Part shown: in pieces, positions 34,396 through 45,741 of the stretch | How positions within the stretch are numbered: the stretch's first letter is position 1 | How the letters are laid out: each line of letters opens with the position of its first letter | From: Heterohyrax brucei | Lineage: Eukaryota; Chordata; Mammalia; Hyracoidea; Procaviidae | NCBI GenBank assembly: GCA_028571685.1 | Contig: CM053141.1 | Location: 134,258,833-134,322,832, forward strand | Length of the DNA: 64,000 nucleotides | Direction of reading: 5' to 3' | Made by a program: the position numbers and the translations under genes | Notes under the pieces: generated by a model | What the model was told of the DNA's origin: nothing | What the model saw: only the letters and a program-made list of their open reading frames with translations | The model's database searches: none

Positions 34396-35128
34396 AATAT
34401 CCTACCACACTAAAAAGTATGTGGAGATTTGATACATGGCTATTAAGTAGAAAACACATATAATCATGTAACCTCAGTTCCCGTCTCTAACAGCCAAACA
34501 GTCCATCAAAAGTGCTATAAAATTACAACTAGAAGAGTCTTGAAAATCATATGTACCCAAGGAACCATTGAAGCATGAATCATTTTAAAGGGCAAAGTAA
34601 AAGTGGAACCCTCAGAAGTGACTTTCACATCTGGGGAAAACAGTATCATAAGTTGGGAGGTAGGCAACTCCAAACGTTCACATTTCAGTGCTGATCATTT
34701 TTGCTGTAGCTATGTTTAAAAATTTTTAGTAGCTTGTCAACCACTACAGCATGCTTTTTGTGTTCTCTTCCCCAGGACTCAAATGTAAAATTTGTAATAT
34801 ATAGATCACTAAATAAGAAATGCAGAATGTCATCTTTGACACATACTGACTGATGCAAAACTGACTCAAATAAATGCAGTTTATGGCTATCTTCCAACAA
34901 GTACTTTCAATACTAAAGAGTTCTGTACAATAGATTTCCTTTTCCAAATATCATCAATTTTTACTCTACAGCATATCAGAAAACAGGTATAGCTATTTCC
35001 AATCAGCTGCCTAGTGAGAATTTAAGTGTATCTTTCCATTAAGTTGTAAAAGTCTGACTGATGTATGGCAGGATCTCACAGGTTTGGTGTCTTGATCAGG
35101 AAATGACTGTTCCCAGGGTTAATGTTTA

Positions 35129-35256
35129 TATTTCCACTCTATCCTAAAGCCTAGGTGTAGAAGGCACATGACATTATGCAAAGGTTGAAGTACATTAAAA
35201 TTGGTAAAAGTACACTGGTGTAATGATGGACTGTTTTCCTTCAGTCAACAAACAAA
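35129..35256 (+). repeat. Copy A of a dispersed 128-base direct repeat
   Basis: It shares with 36,598-36,725 the blocks atttccactct, agaaggcacatgacatta, aggttgaagt, cattaaaatt and ccttcagt(c/t)aacaaaca, in the same order and spacing. I do not recognise a repeat family. See the finding. Confidence 0.7.
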
Positions 35257-35639
35257 CAGTTACTCTTATGGGATGGGGAAAAAAACAGACATTTTGCTGG
35301 AGTTTGGCATCATGTCATTTGGAAGATGCAGACAGGTCTTTGGCCAGGACCCCTTCCATGACTCCATGTTTGGAACAGGAAACTTCTCTGTGGCTGGAGA
35401 ATTGATTGATTGCTTGATATTTACTGAACAGCCATGGTGAATTTGGTTCTTAACATGTGCGAACATGTCAATAGTTTTCTTTCCCAATCAGCTGCATAAT
35501 GCCTCAAGATGCTGCCTCCACTATTTTCCAAAACATTTCTACCTGGAGTTGTTTGTACATCATTTAGAATGGATATAAACAAAAAATAAGGTGAACTTGG
35601 CTTTATTAGAAGTTTTTTTTCTTCACATATGGACCCCAG

Positions 35640-35687
35640 GTACCTCCCAGCAGAGCCCAGCCACCTCCCAGCAGAGCCCAGCCTCTG
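35640..35687 (+). repeat. 22-base tandem repeat, two copies
   Basis: acctcccagcagagcccagc occurs twice in direct succession. Confidence 0.9.
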
Positions 35688-36344
35688 AGTACAATTAGAA
35701 CTGACCCTCATCACAAGTGACGTCTGTGGGAGCCAAGTCCTCATGACTTCGATGACAATCATTGGTATATTTCAGAGCAAAGGCCATCTGGAATTGGGAG
35801 GAATCCTACCATTTCTATCTGCAGCAGGAATAAAAGCCCCAGGCTTGGCAAGCCTACTAGATGGTCTCTGCTTCCAAAGTGATTGCCCTGGAGGATTTCT
35901 CTCCTCTGGGCTAGATGATTTCATTAATTGGTGTCTGCCTCATAAGTCGGAATTATTTATGGTAAAACCAAATAGGGACCATATGACTTTGAAGACTTGA
36001 TCAGACCCAGGCTGTGTGGGCCAGACACTGAGCAGATCAAGCCTCCCAGCATTAATCTGTCACAGTCTATTTTTCACTCGCTAAATCAGCTTTATGCAAA
36101 TCTTCCCCTAGTGGAGCTCACCTCTTCAGGAACCCCTCTCCCTCACTTCCAACATCTGTGGATATTTTTGAGATATGGGCATATCAATTTATGTCTTTAT
36201 GTAAGTACTTAGAATCTTAGAGTAGAGAGGTATATTAGCAGTCATCTTTTTGAATCCCGATTCAACGTATGATGAAACTGAAGTGAAATGACTTGCCCAA
36301 GCTCTCTGAGCCAAAATGACACCAACAGGAGAAATTTATTATTA

Positions 36345-36390
36345 CTTATGAGTCGGATCTGACTCGAAGGCACTTGGCTTGGCTTGGCTA
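36345..36390 (+). mobile_element. Third SINE-tail-only insertion
   Basis: tatgagtcggatctgactcg, then aaggcacttggcttggcttg. This is the sense-strand form of the unit found at 18,660 and 18,912, with three cttgg repeats as tail. Confidence 0.7.
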
Positions 36391-36597
36391 AGTTATACAT
36401 CAACAGGATAGAAAAAGCACACTTCTTTGCTTTTTCAGTTCCCACAGTGTTGCAACTAAATTACCTTATTTAATAGATTATAAGAGCAAAGCATGATATA
36501 AGCAAATACGCAAGCAAAAAGTAATGTATATTTTGGAAAATGCAGAAAATTCCAATTCTTTCACTCAAATAACTATTGTTAGTATTTTGATGTATAT

Positions 36598-36725
36598 ATT
36601 TCCACTCTCTCTGAAAACCTAGACATAGAAGGCACATGACATTACACGAAGGTTGAAGTGCATTAAAATTCATAAAAATATACAGGTTTAATGATGGATT
36701 CTTTTCCTTCAGTTAACAAACATAG
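36598..36725 (+). repeat. Copy B of the dispersed 128-base direct repeat
   Basis: Matches 35,129-35,256 with roughly one difference in five to six bases. Confidence 0.7.
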
Positions 36726-36885
36726 ATTAAATGTTTGCACTGGTTATATATTGAACTACAGATTGGTTTAAGATACAGAACTCCCTCAGGTTTATGTAAC
36801 CCATAAATTCTTATTTGAGTCCTAATTTACTTATGGGAGGCTTAGGTCTTTGTATTTAGGAATATCATCCAACACAAATCTTTTT

Positions 36886-37662
36886 ATGTATTTATTTTAC
36901 TGTGATTAAGTGAAAGTATACAACCCAAATTGGCTTTGCATGCCCACCTATCTGCAGCTCTTTCTGTTCTCCGCATCCGGTGACAGCATGCTCCTCCTTT
37001 CCACTCCGTACTTCTAGTGTCCCCTTAACAAGCATCTATCCCCTCCTCTCCACCTTCTAGAAAGATACCAGAAGGACTGCCTCCTATAAATGGATAGAAC
37101 TATAAGGTACACATACCATATGGTCACACTCTATCCCTGAGTCCAGTCCCTTCTCATCTGAAGAGCTGACTTCATTACCAGTTCCTGGTCAGGGACAGCA
37201 GCAGGTCGAGGGGCCATGTTCCCAGGGAAAGCATCCAGGCTGTCAGACAAAGTTTCCCTATCCATTCCTGTGTTCTCGGGCATCTGGGTTGATTCCATCT
37301 TTTTGCTATTGTGGACTGTGCTGTGATAAACATTCATGTGCATGTATCAGTTAGTGTGAATGGCCTTGATTCTGGAGGATGTATTTCGAGCAGTGGAATT
37401 ACTGGGTCAAATGGTATATCTACATCCATTTTTTTAAGGGAGCACCAGATTGCTTTCCAAAGAGGTTGCACCATTTTGCAATCCTGCTAACAGTGTAAGA
37501 GAGTTCCAATCTCCCCATAGCCTCTCCAGCATTTGTTGTTTTGTGTTTTTTGGATCATGGCCAACCTTGTAGGGGTGAGGTGGTATCTCATTGTCGTTTT
37601 GATTTGAATTACTTTAATAGCTAATGATCGTGAGCATGTCCGCATGTGTTTTTTGGCTGAAA
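36886..37662 (-). mobile_element. L1 LINE 3' end, 5'-truncated
   Basis: Antisense on +: ctgtgattaagtgaaagtat (3' UTR), ggccatgttcccagggaaag, then tttgctattgtggactgtgc, ggaattactgggtcaaatgg and ggtatctcattgtcgttttg, which is the standard end of L1 ORF2 and early 3' UTR. It ends abruptly at about 37,662 against a coding-like segment on the same strand. Confidence 0.88.
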
Positions 37663-38190
37663 TCCTGAACTTCTTTATGTCCATTAGCATTGTTGACTGT
37701 TTCTGCGGATGGGGAAAGGCAACCTTCTTGTCCAGGGTTATCATTCCAGAACTCTGATGAATTGGTTTGCAGCCATTGCTTCGGTAGTGAATCTTCCGAT
37801 TTTCCAGGTAGCCTAGAATGCTTAAGTTCTCAGCATTGGTCTCATCTAAGAGCTGTTCTTGCCTTTTCCTGACAAGGTCTTGATCATTAAATTTCTTAAA
37901 GTTGGGCACCAGGCAAGCCCAACCTTTCTCACAGCTTTGTTCCTAAGCTGTTGCTCTTTTTCCTTCTCTCTACTCCAGCTGGTAGAGTTATGGTTAAGTG
38001 CTACGGCTGCTAATCAAAAGGTCAGAAGTTCATATCTACCACGTGCCCCTTGGAAACTCTATGGAGTAGTTCTACTCTGTCCTATGCGGTCTCTATGAGT
38101 TGGAATCATATCGACAGCAGTGGGTTTTTTGGTTTTACTCCAGCTGAGCCTCTCCCTTTGTTCCAAAATACTACGAGCAATAAAGTGTGT
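37663..38190 (-). pseudogene. Coding-like segment with frameshift, gene not recognised
   Basis: On the - strand, one frame reads RSILEQRERLSWSREKEKEQ and QLRNKAVRKV (about 38,185-37,920, after removing the SINE at 37,981-38,135). A second frame then reads FKKFNDQDLVRKRQEQLLDE, ENLSILGYLENRKIHYRS and SGMITLDKK down to about 37,700. Both frames look like the same charged protein, joined across a frameshift near 37,910-37,930. A possible splice acceptor (ctttattgctcgtag on -) precedes the first frame. The L1 at 37,662 truncates the 3' side. It may be a processed or decayed exon copy. I could not identify the parent, and an unknown repeat is the alternative. Confidence 0.35.
37981..38135 (+). mobile_element. 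AfroSINE with perfect target duplication
   Basis: A perfect 10-base duplication tactccagct lies at 37971-37980 and 38136-38145. The copy contains gttaagtgctacggctgcta, ccttggaaactctatggag and gacagcagtgggttttttgg. It splits the coding-like segment on the opposite strand. Confidence 0.95.
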
Positions 38191-39479
38191 GGTTTAAAGG
38201 AGGTTGGTGAGGAGTGGAGTGGGAGGGTTCGAAACAAGAAAAAACACAAACTTCTACCTCTGAAATCAAAGTCATATGCAGGTCATGGACATTTCCATCC
38301 CGTTTGTCTAGCACTCCTTCTAGTGACCCTGGCATCCTCTCTGGTAACAACTGGCACACAAAGTAAGAAATGACTAACACCTGTAAAGAGGCATAAAGTG
38401 CTCTAAAAGTCACAGACAGGAATGAAGGTTTCCATTTGGAAGTAACATAGGACCTGGGACTTGAAGGATGATTACAGTTTGGAAACATGAAAGTAGAAAT
38501 AAAAAGGACCACACTAGCTGAGATCTGGAAAGACAGAGAATTAGAGGAATCAAAAGCTGGCCAATTTGATGGAGGTTTTGGGTCCCTAAAGAGGAATCAT
38601 GGAAGATAAGTCTGAAAATGTTTCAGATTTCAAGGTCTGTGGAACACCATGCCAAGGATAATGGTAAGTCTGCGATCTGTGCTCTGTTTATACTGAAGCT
38701 CAGTGATTTGTCCTTTAATTTCCAAGGATCATGGACCTTACCCTGTTCATTCCTCATCCACTGAACAGGACCATACGCAAACTGTCCCAGGCAGATGGTT
38801 GTTTATTCAATAATCTCAAAGCTCTTTAGGGAAGACAATCTCACACCATCACATACTGCCTCTGAATCCACACTTTGGGTCTGTATCTGGGCCTTCTTCA
38901 TTTGTGTATGAAATAAATATACATATAAAATAGAGTACTAATAACATTTGGCCATTCCTAAATGCTAACTCAAAATGTCTCTCATGTATGCAGGGAAAGA
39001 GTGGCCAACTTAATTCTGTTTTGATTTTTCACCATGTGTGACTTGATCTGTGGGCTGCATTTCCAGCGTCACGATTGAGCCAAAGCTCATTAGTGTTTAA
39101 GGCATACTCATGCCCAAATATGGATCTCTTGTGTTTTGTGTTGACCATGTGTCTGGGTCCAACTGTCCAATCCAGGGCAGACTCTTTGCCAGGGCTCTAA
39201 CAGACACAACATAGACTAGCATTATGTGATGTATAAACAATTTTTCCTGAAATGACAGTGTATGAATAGCTCAGCCGGTAAATTTGCAAGCACAGGGTAT
39301 GATGCAGCCTGTGAATGGCTGCTCCTAAAATCACATTCTAATTGTTTCCTGCCAGCACTCATCTAGGCCTCCAAAGTGAAGACAAGGAGGCGCTTAATTC
39401 TTCTTTGGGGATTCTAAATTCTGCTATTTTTCTAGAGTAAGCAGATAAAAAAATGATGTGATTAAAAAAAAAACAAAAC
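38191..39479. other. Unique stretch, no feature seen
   Basis: No repeat was recognised. The 113-codon - frame at 38,171-38,512 lacks support. Confidence 0.4.
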
Positions 39480-39680
39480 ACCTATCAAACCCATTTCTGC
39501 CAAGTTGATTCTAACTCATAGTGATTCCATAGGACAGAGTAGAATTGTCTCATACAGTTTCCAAGGCTGTAAATTTTTACAGAAGCAAACTGCCGCATCT
39601 TTCTCCTGCTGAGCAGGGTTTGAACTGCCTGTCTTTCAATTAACAGCCAAGCACTTGACCAGAGAACCTCAGTAAAGAGA
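39480..39680 (-). mobile_element. AfroSINE, long form
   Basis: The + strand reads atttctgccaagttgattct, ggacagagtagaattgtctc, the long-form part atttttacagaagcaaactg and gttaacagcc-like caattaacagccaagcactt. Confidence 0.85.
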
Positions 39681-39681
39681 A

Positions 39682-39765
39682 TAAGACTGAAAAAAAGGAA
39701 GGAAGGAAAAAGAAAGGGAGAAAGGAAAGAAAGAGAAATAGATGGAAGATGGAGAGTCTGAAAAA
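39682..39765 (+). repeat. Polypurine tract
   Basis: About 80 bases almost only A and G (aaggaaggaaggaaaaagaa, agggagaaaggaaagaaaga). Confidence 0.9.
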
Positions 39766-40344
39766 GGAAAATAGAGCAGTAGAAGAAAACCAGGAGATAG
39801 AGAAGCTTGGAAGGGAACAAGAAAGAACTGAGGTAGCCATAGGATTTAAGGAAATCCCTAAGCACAAAGGATGCCACCTAGGTGAATCAAACAGGCTAAT
39901 TTACATATCAGCTGTTACTTAGCATCTGTTTCAGAGGAATGGATGAATTATCTCCCTACCAACCCACTGGTATGATTATGCTTAAATCATTCCGGTACAA
40001 TGGAATAACTGCCAATGTTGATTAAAGAGGATCAAAACTCAGCACTGGTATTCATATTGTGTTTAAATGCTTAGTGTCTAGGACTGTAGTCTGCGTTATC
40101 TACTTCATGATGCTGCTGGCCTCGGTGACAGTGTAGCTCTATGACACTCAAGAAAGCTGGTCATAGGTGGTCAATATCTATATTTTGTAAATATTCTGAT
40201 TTTTTTTAATTTGGATTATCTCTCCTTTCCCTTGATGCCACTCTTCCTAGAAGAATCCCATGGCCTCCAAAAAGAAGTCTCACATATGTTAATTGTCTGA
40301 TAAACACTTGTTATATAAGTAGAGGTTTATATCTGTTTACTAAG

Positions 40345-40470
40345 GCCCGCATTTCTTCATTTATTTGCTTTGACAAATATTTCTGAGCACTTTCTCTGTG
40401 CCAGGCAGTGGCACATAGTAGGAAAAACACATCACTGCCTTCATGGGCTCAGAGTCTAGTAAGCTTGAGT
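40345..40470 (-). mobile_element. L2 3' end
   Basis: Antisense L2: ttcatttatttgctttgaca, gagcactttctctgtgccag, gcagtggcacatagtaggaa and ccttcatgggctcagagtct. Confidence 0.65.
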
Positions 40471-40734
40471 TTGACATACGTGATTGGTTACTTCCTTGTG
40501 CTGTTATTTAGTTATCCATGATCTTCTACCACGCAGAGATCCTCTTAAAATGATTCCATTTTGTGTTGAAAATTTTTTTAAAAGTGTATATTCCCTTCAA
40601 GGTTTTCTTTGCCAGTGATGGCTGCAGAGATTAAATGAAGTAGGCGGGTAATACCCAGAATACATGCTCTGTAAATACTAGTCCTTTTCCACTTCAAGAG
40701 ATAAAAAGTTCACGTTATATCAACAAATTCAGAT

Positions 40735-40920
40735 CACCTGGGTTAGTAGAGGCTGGGACTGATGACAGGCTCCACTTACCGGCTGTGTGATCTTAGCCTA
40801 CCTAAAACTTAGTTTCCTCTAAGGTGGGAGTGGGGAAAGGATTAAACAAAGTGAGCGTGTAAAGATCTTAGCACAGTTACTAGCCATAGGAAGAATCCAA
40901 AGATACTGCTTCTCACACAG
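40735..40920 (+). mobile_element. MIR
   Basis: Sense MIR: ctccacttaccggctgtgtg, atcttagcctacctaaaact, tagtttcctctaaggtggga and gatcttagcacagttactag. Confidence 0.62.
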
Positions 40921-41009
40921 TGAAAGGTAGGTAGTTGTGTGGATAAACCAAGACAAATTTAGAAAGGCCAGAATACTGGGATGAAATTATCAAAAGAAAT
41001 TAAGCAGGA

Positions 41010-41575
41010 CTGGTGGTAAAACTCTTCCTCTAAATTAAAAAACTTAGTCCAGAAGATCTACACAGTACCTGGCTACCTCCACTGACTGCTCTGGCAACAG
41101 AGGGTCCCAGACACAATAGGAAGAAAAGGTAGCATAAAATTCAAATTAAAAAAAAAAAAAAAGATAGGACTTGCTGGTTAGATGGAGACTGGAGGAATCC
41201 CCAAAACTATGGGCCCCTGCACACCCTGTTAACTCAGAACTGAAGCCACTCCCAAAGTTCACCTTTCAGCCAGAGACTAGAAGGGCCCATAAAACAAACA
41301 ATAACACATGTGAGGCGTGTGCTTCTTAGTTCAATCAAGTATGCAAGACGAGATGGGCAACAGCTGCCTGAAAGCAAAGCCTAGACTGCAGGAAGGAGCA
41401 AGAGCACGGGCAGATGGACACAAAAAACGTGGGATACAAAGGAAAAGGGGGAGAGTGCTGATACATTGCAGGGTAGTACCCATATTACAAAACAATTTGG
41501 GTATACATTTTTGAATAAGCAACTAATTTGCACTGTAAACTTCCACCTGAAACACAATAAAATTTTTAAAGAATT
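41010..41575 (+). mobile_element. L1 3' UTR and terminus
   Basis: Sense strand: ggtcccagacacaataggaa, gaatccccaaaactatgggc, cacaccctgttaactcagaa, cctttcagccagagactaga, aagggggagagtgctgatac and the end cacaataaaatttttaaag. This is the 3' UTR layout I associate with paenungulate L1. Only 3' UTR is present; an A-run of about 15 lies at 41,149. Confidence 0.65.
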
Positions 41576-41934
41576 ACTCAGGTTTCAGTTGCATAATTTG
41601 AATGACGTTTCAATTTCTCCGGCTGCCTTTCTTTCTACCTGAAGCCCCACTGTTGGCAGTGATGAGAAGGCCTAGGGGCGTTGGCTGATTTAAAGTCAGT
41701 GGTCCCTGGGTCAGGCTTAGGCAGTGAAATAACTGAAGAGCTTCAGGACTCCATACGTAGATAACAATTCCAGAAAAAAGAAATAGCTTAGGTTACGCTA
41801 CACCTAAATTATCACATAAATTATTGTGTTTGGCTCTGAAAAATCTGGACAAAGAACACGCAGCTGAGGTAGACACAGGAGGGGCCGATCTGAGCACCGT
41901 TCTAGGAAACAAAAGCATCTTGATTAAAGCATGA
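41576..41934. other. Unique stretch, no feature seen
   Basis: No repeat or coding signal was recognised. Confidence 0.4.
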
Positions 41935-42075
41935 GCATGGAAACCACATCAACCTGGGTTCCAGCATTAAATGCCTCTTTTACTAAATGAATCATCCAGA
42001 ACATGTTGTTTAACTAATTTCTTCATCTACAAAATGGATATTAAGTGAGATCAAGTCTTATGTTTATTAAGATAA
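41935..42075 (+). mobile_element. MIR, diverged
   Basis: gaaaccacatcaacctgggt, taactaatttcttcatctac and aaaatggatattaagtgaga fit the sense middle of MIR. Confidence 0.45.
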
Positions 42076-42527
42076 AATTGCCTGCAGTCATAGCTAAAAC
42101 CATGAATTTTCAGTGATTCACTGTAATTAAAGTTTATTTCTTGTCCATGCCACAGTTCAATTCAGATATTTCTGATAGGAGGCCTTCCATGAGGACATTA
42201 AAGGACCCAGGATTCTTCCACCTGCAGATGCAGAAAGAAACCACCTTCTTAATCACTGAGGCAGGAGAGTGATTTGAATCTTTTCATTCATGTTTCCCTG
42301 GGAAGAATTCAGCCTTGTGGCCACTCATAAATGCAAGAGGCTCTAGAAAATGTCGTATGTGTACTCAGGAGGAAAAGAGTCTGTGCAGCAGTCCAGAATT
42401 TGGGTTATCAGTTAGCCATTTCATTCTTCCTCCATACTCATCTCTTTGTCAAAGGATACAATCCCAAATTCCATCCAGTTACCGCATCTAGTCAAAGTCC
42501 AAGATCATTGGAAGGCACACAATTCTT

Positions 42528-42718
42528 TTTTAACTGGGTACTTGGGTGTTTAATGGTTGAAAGGTTGGCAGTTCCTATCCACCCAGATGATCCTGAGAAA
42601 AAAGCCTGGTAATCTACTTCCAAAAAGTCGGCCACTGAAACCCTGTGGAGCACAGCTCTGCTCTGAAACACGTGGAGACGTTATGAGTTGGAATCAACTT
42701 GTTGGCAGCTGGTTAAAT
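42528..42718 (+). mobile_element. Second-family AfroSINE
   Basis: gaaaggttggcagttcctat, ccacccagatgatcctgaga, ggtaatctacttccaaaaag, ccctgtggagcacagctctg and gttatgagttggaatcaact. Confidence 0.82.
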
Positions 42719-43551
42719 GGTTATCAGGTAGATGCATCTCCTCAAGGTCTTGCCTTCCGTGAGAGACTAAATGTCTCTCATTCTCCATGGCTGCTGGCTC
42801 CACCCTCTGGGAACTTTTCCTTGTTTGTTCTCCTCCAAGACCAAACGTAACCTGAGCATTGAAGGGCATTCATGCCTTCCAACCTGCTCAGATTCCTGCT
42901 GGTATAATTTCAGGACCCTGAAGTCTTAAGGTTTAAATAGTCAAAAGAGTTTTTCCTGTTTTGTTTTATGGTCCAGGCTCCTTCTTTCTTTGGCAATAGA
43001 AAGTCCTCAAGAAGTTTCAGATCCACATGTGTTAGTCAATTTCTTATGCTAGTAATCACACACAAAGTTCTTTCTTAGATGTTATTCTCAAGTCTTCATA
43101 TTTCTTTCTTTCTCCTCTGTCATCTGTAGTCATCTCTCTCTCAGATGGTAGCTACCTGGAGGCTACAATATGTGGGGAGGCTTACCCTTAATCTTGTTTC
43201 TGTTTCAGAAATGCATCATGTTGTGCAGCTGAGAAGTGTCACTGGATCACTGTCACCAAAGCATTTTTAATTCTCATTGCTTACTTTTTGGGGTTCAGAA
43301 GCAACTGACCTTTCCAACCTTGTAAGATCCTTGATCTCTGAACTTTATCCAGTCTCTTCTATCATGCTTGAAAACGGACCAGCTCCTTCCAGAGTTTATC
43401 ACTTTCTCGCAATAGCTTGCTGAAGCCAGCCTGTCACCGACACGCACCGTCACTTTCTTTCCACCACTTACAGAACTTGCTAGCTATTGAGACATTGCCA
43501 TGTATTTCGAGTGATTATCATGGCAGCATCTGACTTCTGCCACCAGTTTCC
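42719..43551. other. Unique stretch, no feature seen
   Basis: No repeat or coding signal was recognised. Confidence 0.4.
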
Positions 43552-44075
43552 GTATTAGTTAAGATAACGCTGATCACCATAGCAGATAAATTTCACACGT
43601 GCAATGGCTTAATACAAGAAAGGATATTTCTGACTCACCGTCTAATGCAGATACTGTAGTAGGGTTGTCTTCCCTGCACAGGGGATCAGGCTCCCACCAT
43701 CTGTGTGCCCCCAACCCCCTCTTGATCTTCAGCATGCTCCTCATTCAGCCAGCCAATGAGAAATACATCCTGCGAAAATGGGGGAGACATTCTCACTTTC
43801 TAACCATTTCTACTCACATTCTGCTGGCCTAGTGGTTAACTGTTCAGTTGCTAACCAAAAGGTCGGCAGCTGGCATCCACCAGCCACTCTTTGAAAATCC
43901 TATTAAGAAGTTCTGCTCGGTCTTGTAGGGTTGCTATGAGTCAGAATCCACTTGATGGCAATGGGCTTGGATTTAATGAGTTTTACTCACATTTTCCAAC
44001 CAGAACTCAGTCATATAGACCCATTAACTGTCAGGGGGGTGTACGAGTATAACCTAGTTATGCACCCAGCAGCCA
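43552..44075 (-). mobile_element. ERVL/MaLR-type LTR split by an AfroSINE
   Basis: The + strand shows tattagttaagataacgctg, gcaatggcttaatacaagaa, gactcaccgtctaatgcaga, gctcccaccatctgtgtgcc and cattcagccagccaatgaga. After the SINE it continues cagaactcagtcatatagac. The order fits the antisense of an old ERVL-class LTR; the subfamily is uncertain. Confidence 0.5.
43821..43983 (+). mobile_element. AfroSINE inserted in an LTR
   Basis: Target duplication tactcacatt at 43811-43820 and 43984-43993. The body contains gctaaccaaaaggtcggcag, ggttgctatgagtcagaatc and cacttgatggcaatgggctt. Confidence 0.92.
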
Positions 44076-44254
44076 CTGTCACATACATACAAAACGCACT
44101 GCTCACATCATTCAATAAATGTTAGTTCTGTATCTGTTATTGCATCTGTTGAAAATAACAGTTGAAAAAAATGTGAAGTTTTAGCCCAGAGTGAAAAAGA
44201 TACAAGAAAACATGCTAGCAGCTTCTAAATACAATATATAAGAGGAACTGGACT

Positions 44255-44425
44255 TACTCTGTCTAGCTCCAGAGGACAAAACTGGGACCAGTGGAAGAAT
44301 GGGGCAGTTTTCTGTTGCAGAGAAGAAGAATTTTCTTATAAAGGGGAAAAAGTCTCAAATGTAGTCTATTTTCTTTAGAGCTAGTGAGTTCCATCCAAGT
44401 TCCTGGGAGTGTCAAAGCAGAAAAT
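44255..44425 (+). mobile_element. L3/CR1-type LINE 3' fragment
   Basis: ctagctccagaggacaaaac, gggaccagtggaagaatggg, gaagaattttcttataaagg, agctagtgagttccatccaa and ctgggagtgtcaaagcag follow the CR1-class 3' region. Ancient and diverged. Confidence 0.5.
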
Positions 44426-44709
44426 GTTCCTCCTGTCACACATACTTACAAGACTCCTCCCTTAGTGAACGCTTCCAGTCATAGGACTCCTTATGCCACT
44501 TTCCTGTACTTGGCACAGCGGACAGAAAGGACTTTGGTTGACCATATCCCCAGTAGTGTGTGGACCTCTGCGATTGTCTATCCTTGGCTAGTAGTGACAG
44601 TTTTTGCTTCCGGTAGCGTATGGCCTCTTTGTTACGTGCTGTTGGTGCAATGTTGTGGTTGGCTGCTGGTTCATCAGCTGCGGCTCAGTCAGCTCCTGCC
44701 TGTGGATCA

Positions 44710-44884
44710 GACTGCTGTAGTTCCTCTCAGTCTGGACGCTTTTCTGGAACCTTTCCAGCTTCATAGCACCATGCACATCTCCACTGATAGGTGGAAGCTG
44801 CACATGAGGGTCACTGGCCAGGAACTGAACCCGGGTCTACTGAGTGGAAGGTGAGAATTCTACCGTTGAACCATTATGCCCCTG
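44710..44884 (-). mobile_element. tRNA-Gly-headed SINE
   Basis: On the - strand the head reads ataatggttcaacggtagaa, ttctcaccttccactcagta and gacccgggttcagttcctgg. This is a near-complete tRNA-Gly shape: A box, anticodon-loop position TCC, and B box gggttcagttcc. Past the tRNA part comes a body (gcagcttccacctatcagtg, gtgcatggtgctatgaagct) that matches the + strand copy at 53,888. The shared body makes this a SINE rather than a lone tRNA pseudogene. Confidence 0.7.
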
Positions 44885-45011
44885 GGCACAACCTTACATT
44901 CCCGATATATGACCACTGAAGATCATCCTAGCAACATCTCTAAGTGAACTTCTTCAAACTGTACCACCCAGTTAGTCCTAGCAGGAAATGGACTCATCTA
45001 TTATGCCACCA

Positions 45012-45174
45012 AACTCTGGTGGCATAGTGGCTAACTGTTACATCTGCTAATCAAAGCTCTGCAGTTCAGATCCACCAGGTGCTCCTTGGAAACTCTATAG
45101 TGCAGTTCTACTCTGTCCTGTAGCGTCACTATGAGTCAGAATCGACTTGATGGCAGGAGGGTTGGTTTGATTTT
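45012..45174 (+). mobile_element. AfroSINE
   Basis: Target duplication attatgccacca (45000-45011) and attataccacca (45175-45186). Full length from aactctggtggcatagtggc to ggcaggagggttggtttgat. Confidence 0.94.
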
Positions 45175-45187
45175 ATTATACCACCAC

Positions 45188-45440
45188 CCTCCCAACTGTT
45201 TAGACCAGAAACCACGGGGTTGTCCTTGAATCGTTGATCTCACTCACTGCCACATCTGATCAATCACCAGCTACGTCCTCTGTGGTTTTTAAAATATTCT
45301 GTAAATTTATCCATTTGTTTTTATTCTCACTTCTGTCACCCCAGTATGGGCCACTATTATCTCTCATTTGCACCCTCCTTGTGCTGTCATCAATCTGATT
45401 TTCAGGTAGTAGCCAGAATAAGCCTTTAAATATGCATAAA
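45188..45440 (+). mobile_element. L2 fragment, diverged
   Basis: gttgtccttgaatcgttgat, cactcactgccacatctgat, gtcaccccagtatgggccac and gtagccagaataagccttta fit the sense C-terminal coding part of L2. Confidence 0.5.
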
Positions 45441-45741
45441 TGGTATGAATCATAGTCTACAATGTCAGCAATGCAAGAAATATCACAGCACTTTATTTTC
45501 CATATGTTATCTTTTTCTCTATTTGAAGCCGCACCCTTCCAGGCTGATGGGAATCTCCATCCTCAAATATTCCTGAGGTTTCCCTGGCTCACTGAAGTTG
45601 GGTCAGGTTTCCAGGGACTTGTGTGGCCAAAGCGTTGGGAGTTGGCTAGGGAGGCCTCTGGGTATCCCAACAGATGTTCGCTGGAATGATCATTGCCCCC
45701 ATCAGTATGGCCATTTTAGTAGTTTTCTAGAGTCCTGCTGG

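Larger units (their letters stand above)
30549..36338. other. Longest repeat-poor stretch in the window
   Basis: About 5.8 kb without a recognised AfroSINE, L1 or RTE insertion. It holds one weak MIR (33,095-33,240), an AT-rich tract (32,165-32,290) and three local duplications listed separately. No coding exon was identified. The 35,700-36,110 part contains an octamer-like atgcaaat (near 36,094), which alone does not show a regulatory element. Confidence 0.4.

Noticed and set aside
36094..36101. Octamer atgcaaat as an enhancer
   Set aside because: An 8-base match is expected by chance in 64 kb.
44384..44854. 156-codon + frame as a gene
   Set aside because: It runs through an L3/CR1 fragment and the antisense of a tRNA-Gly-headed SINE, with no splice sites or domain.
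44806..44884. Functional tRNA-Gly gene on the - strand
   Set aside because: The acceptor arm does not pair and a SINE body follows that recurs at 53.9 kb, so it is a SINE head.
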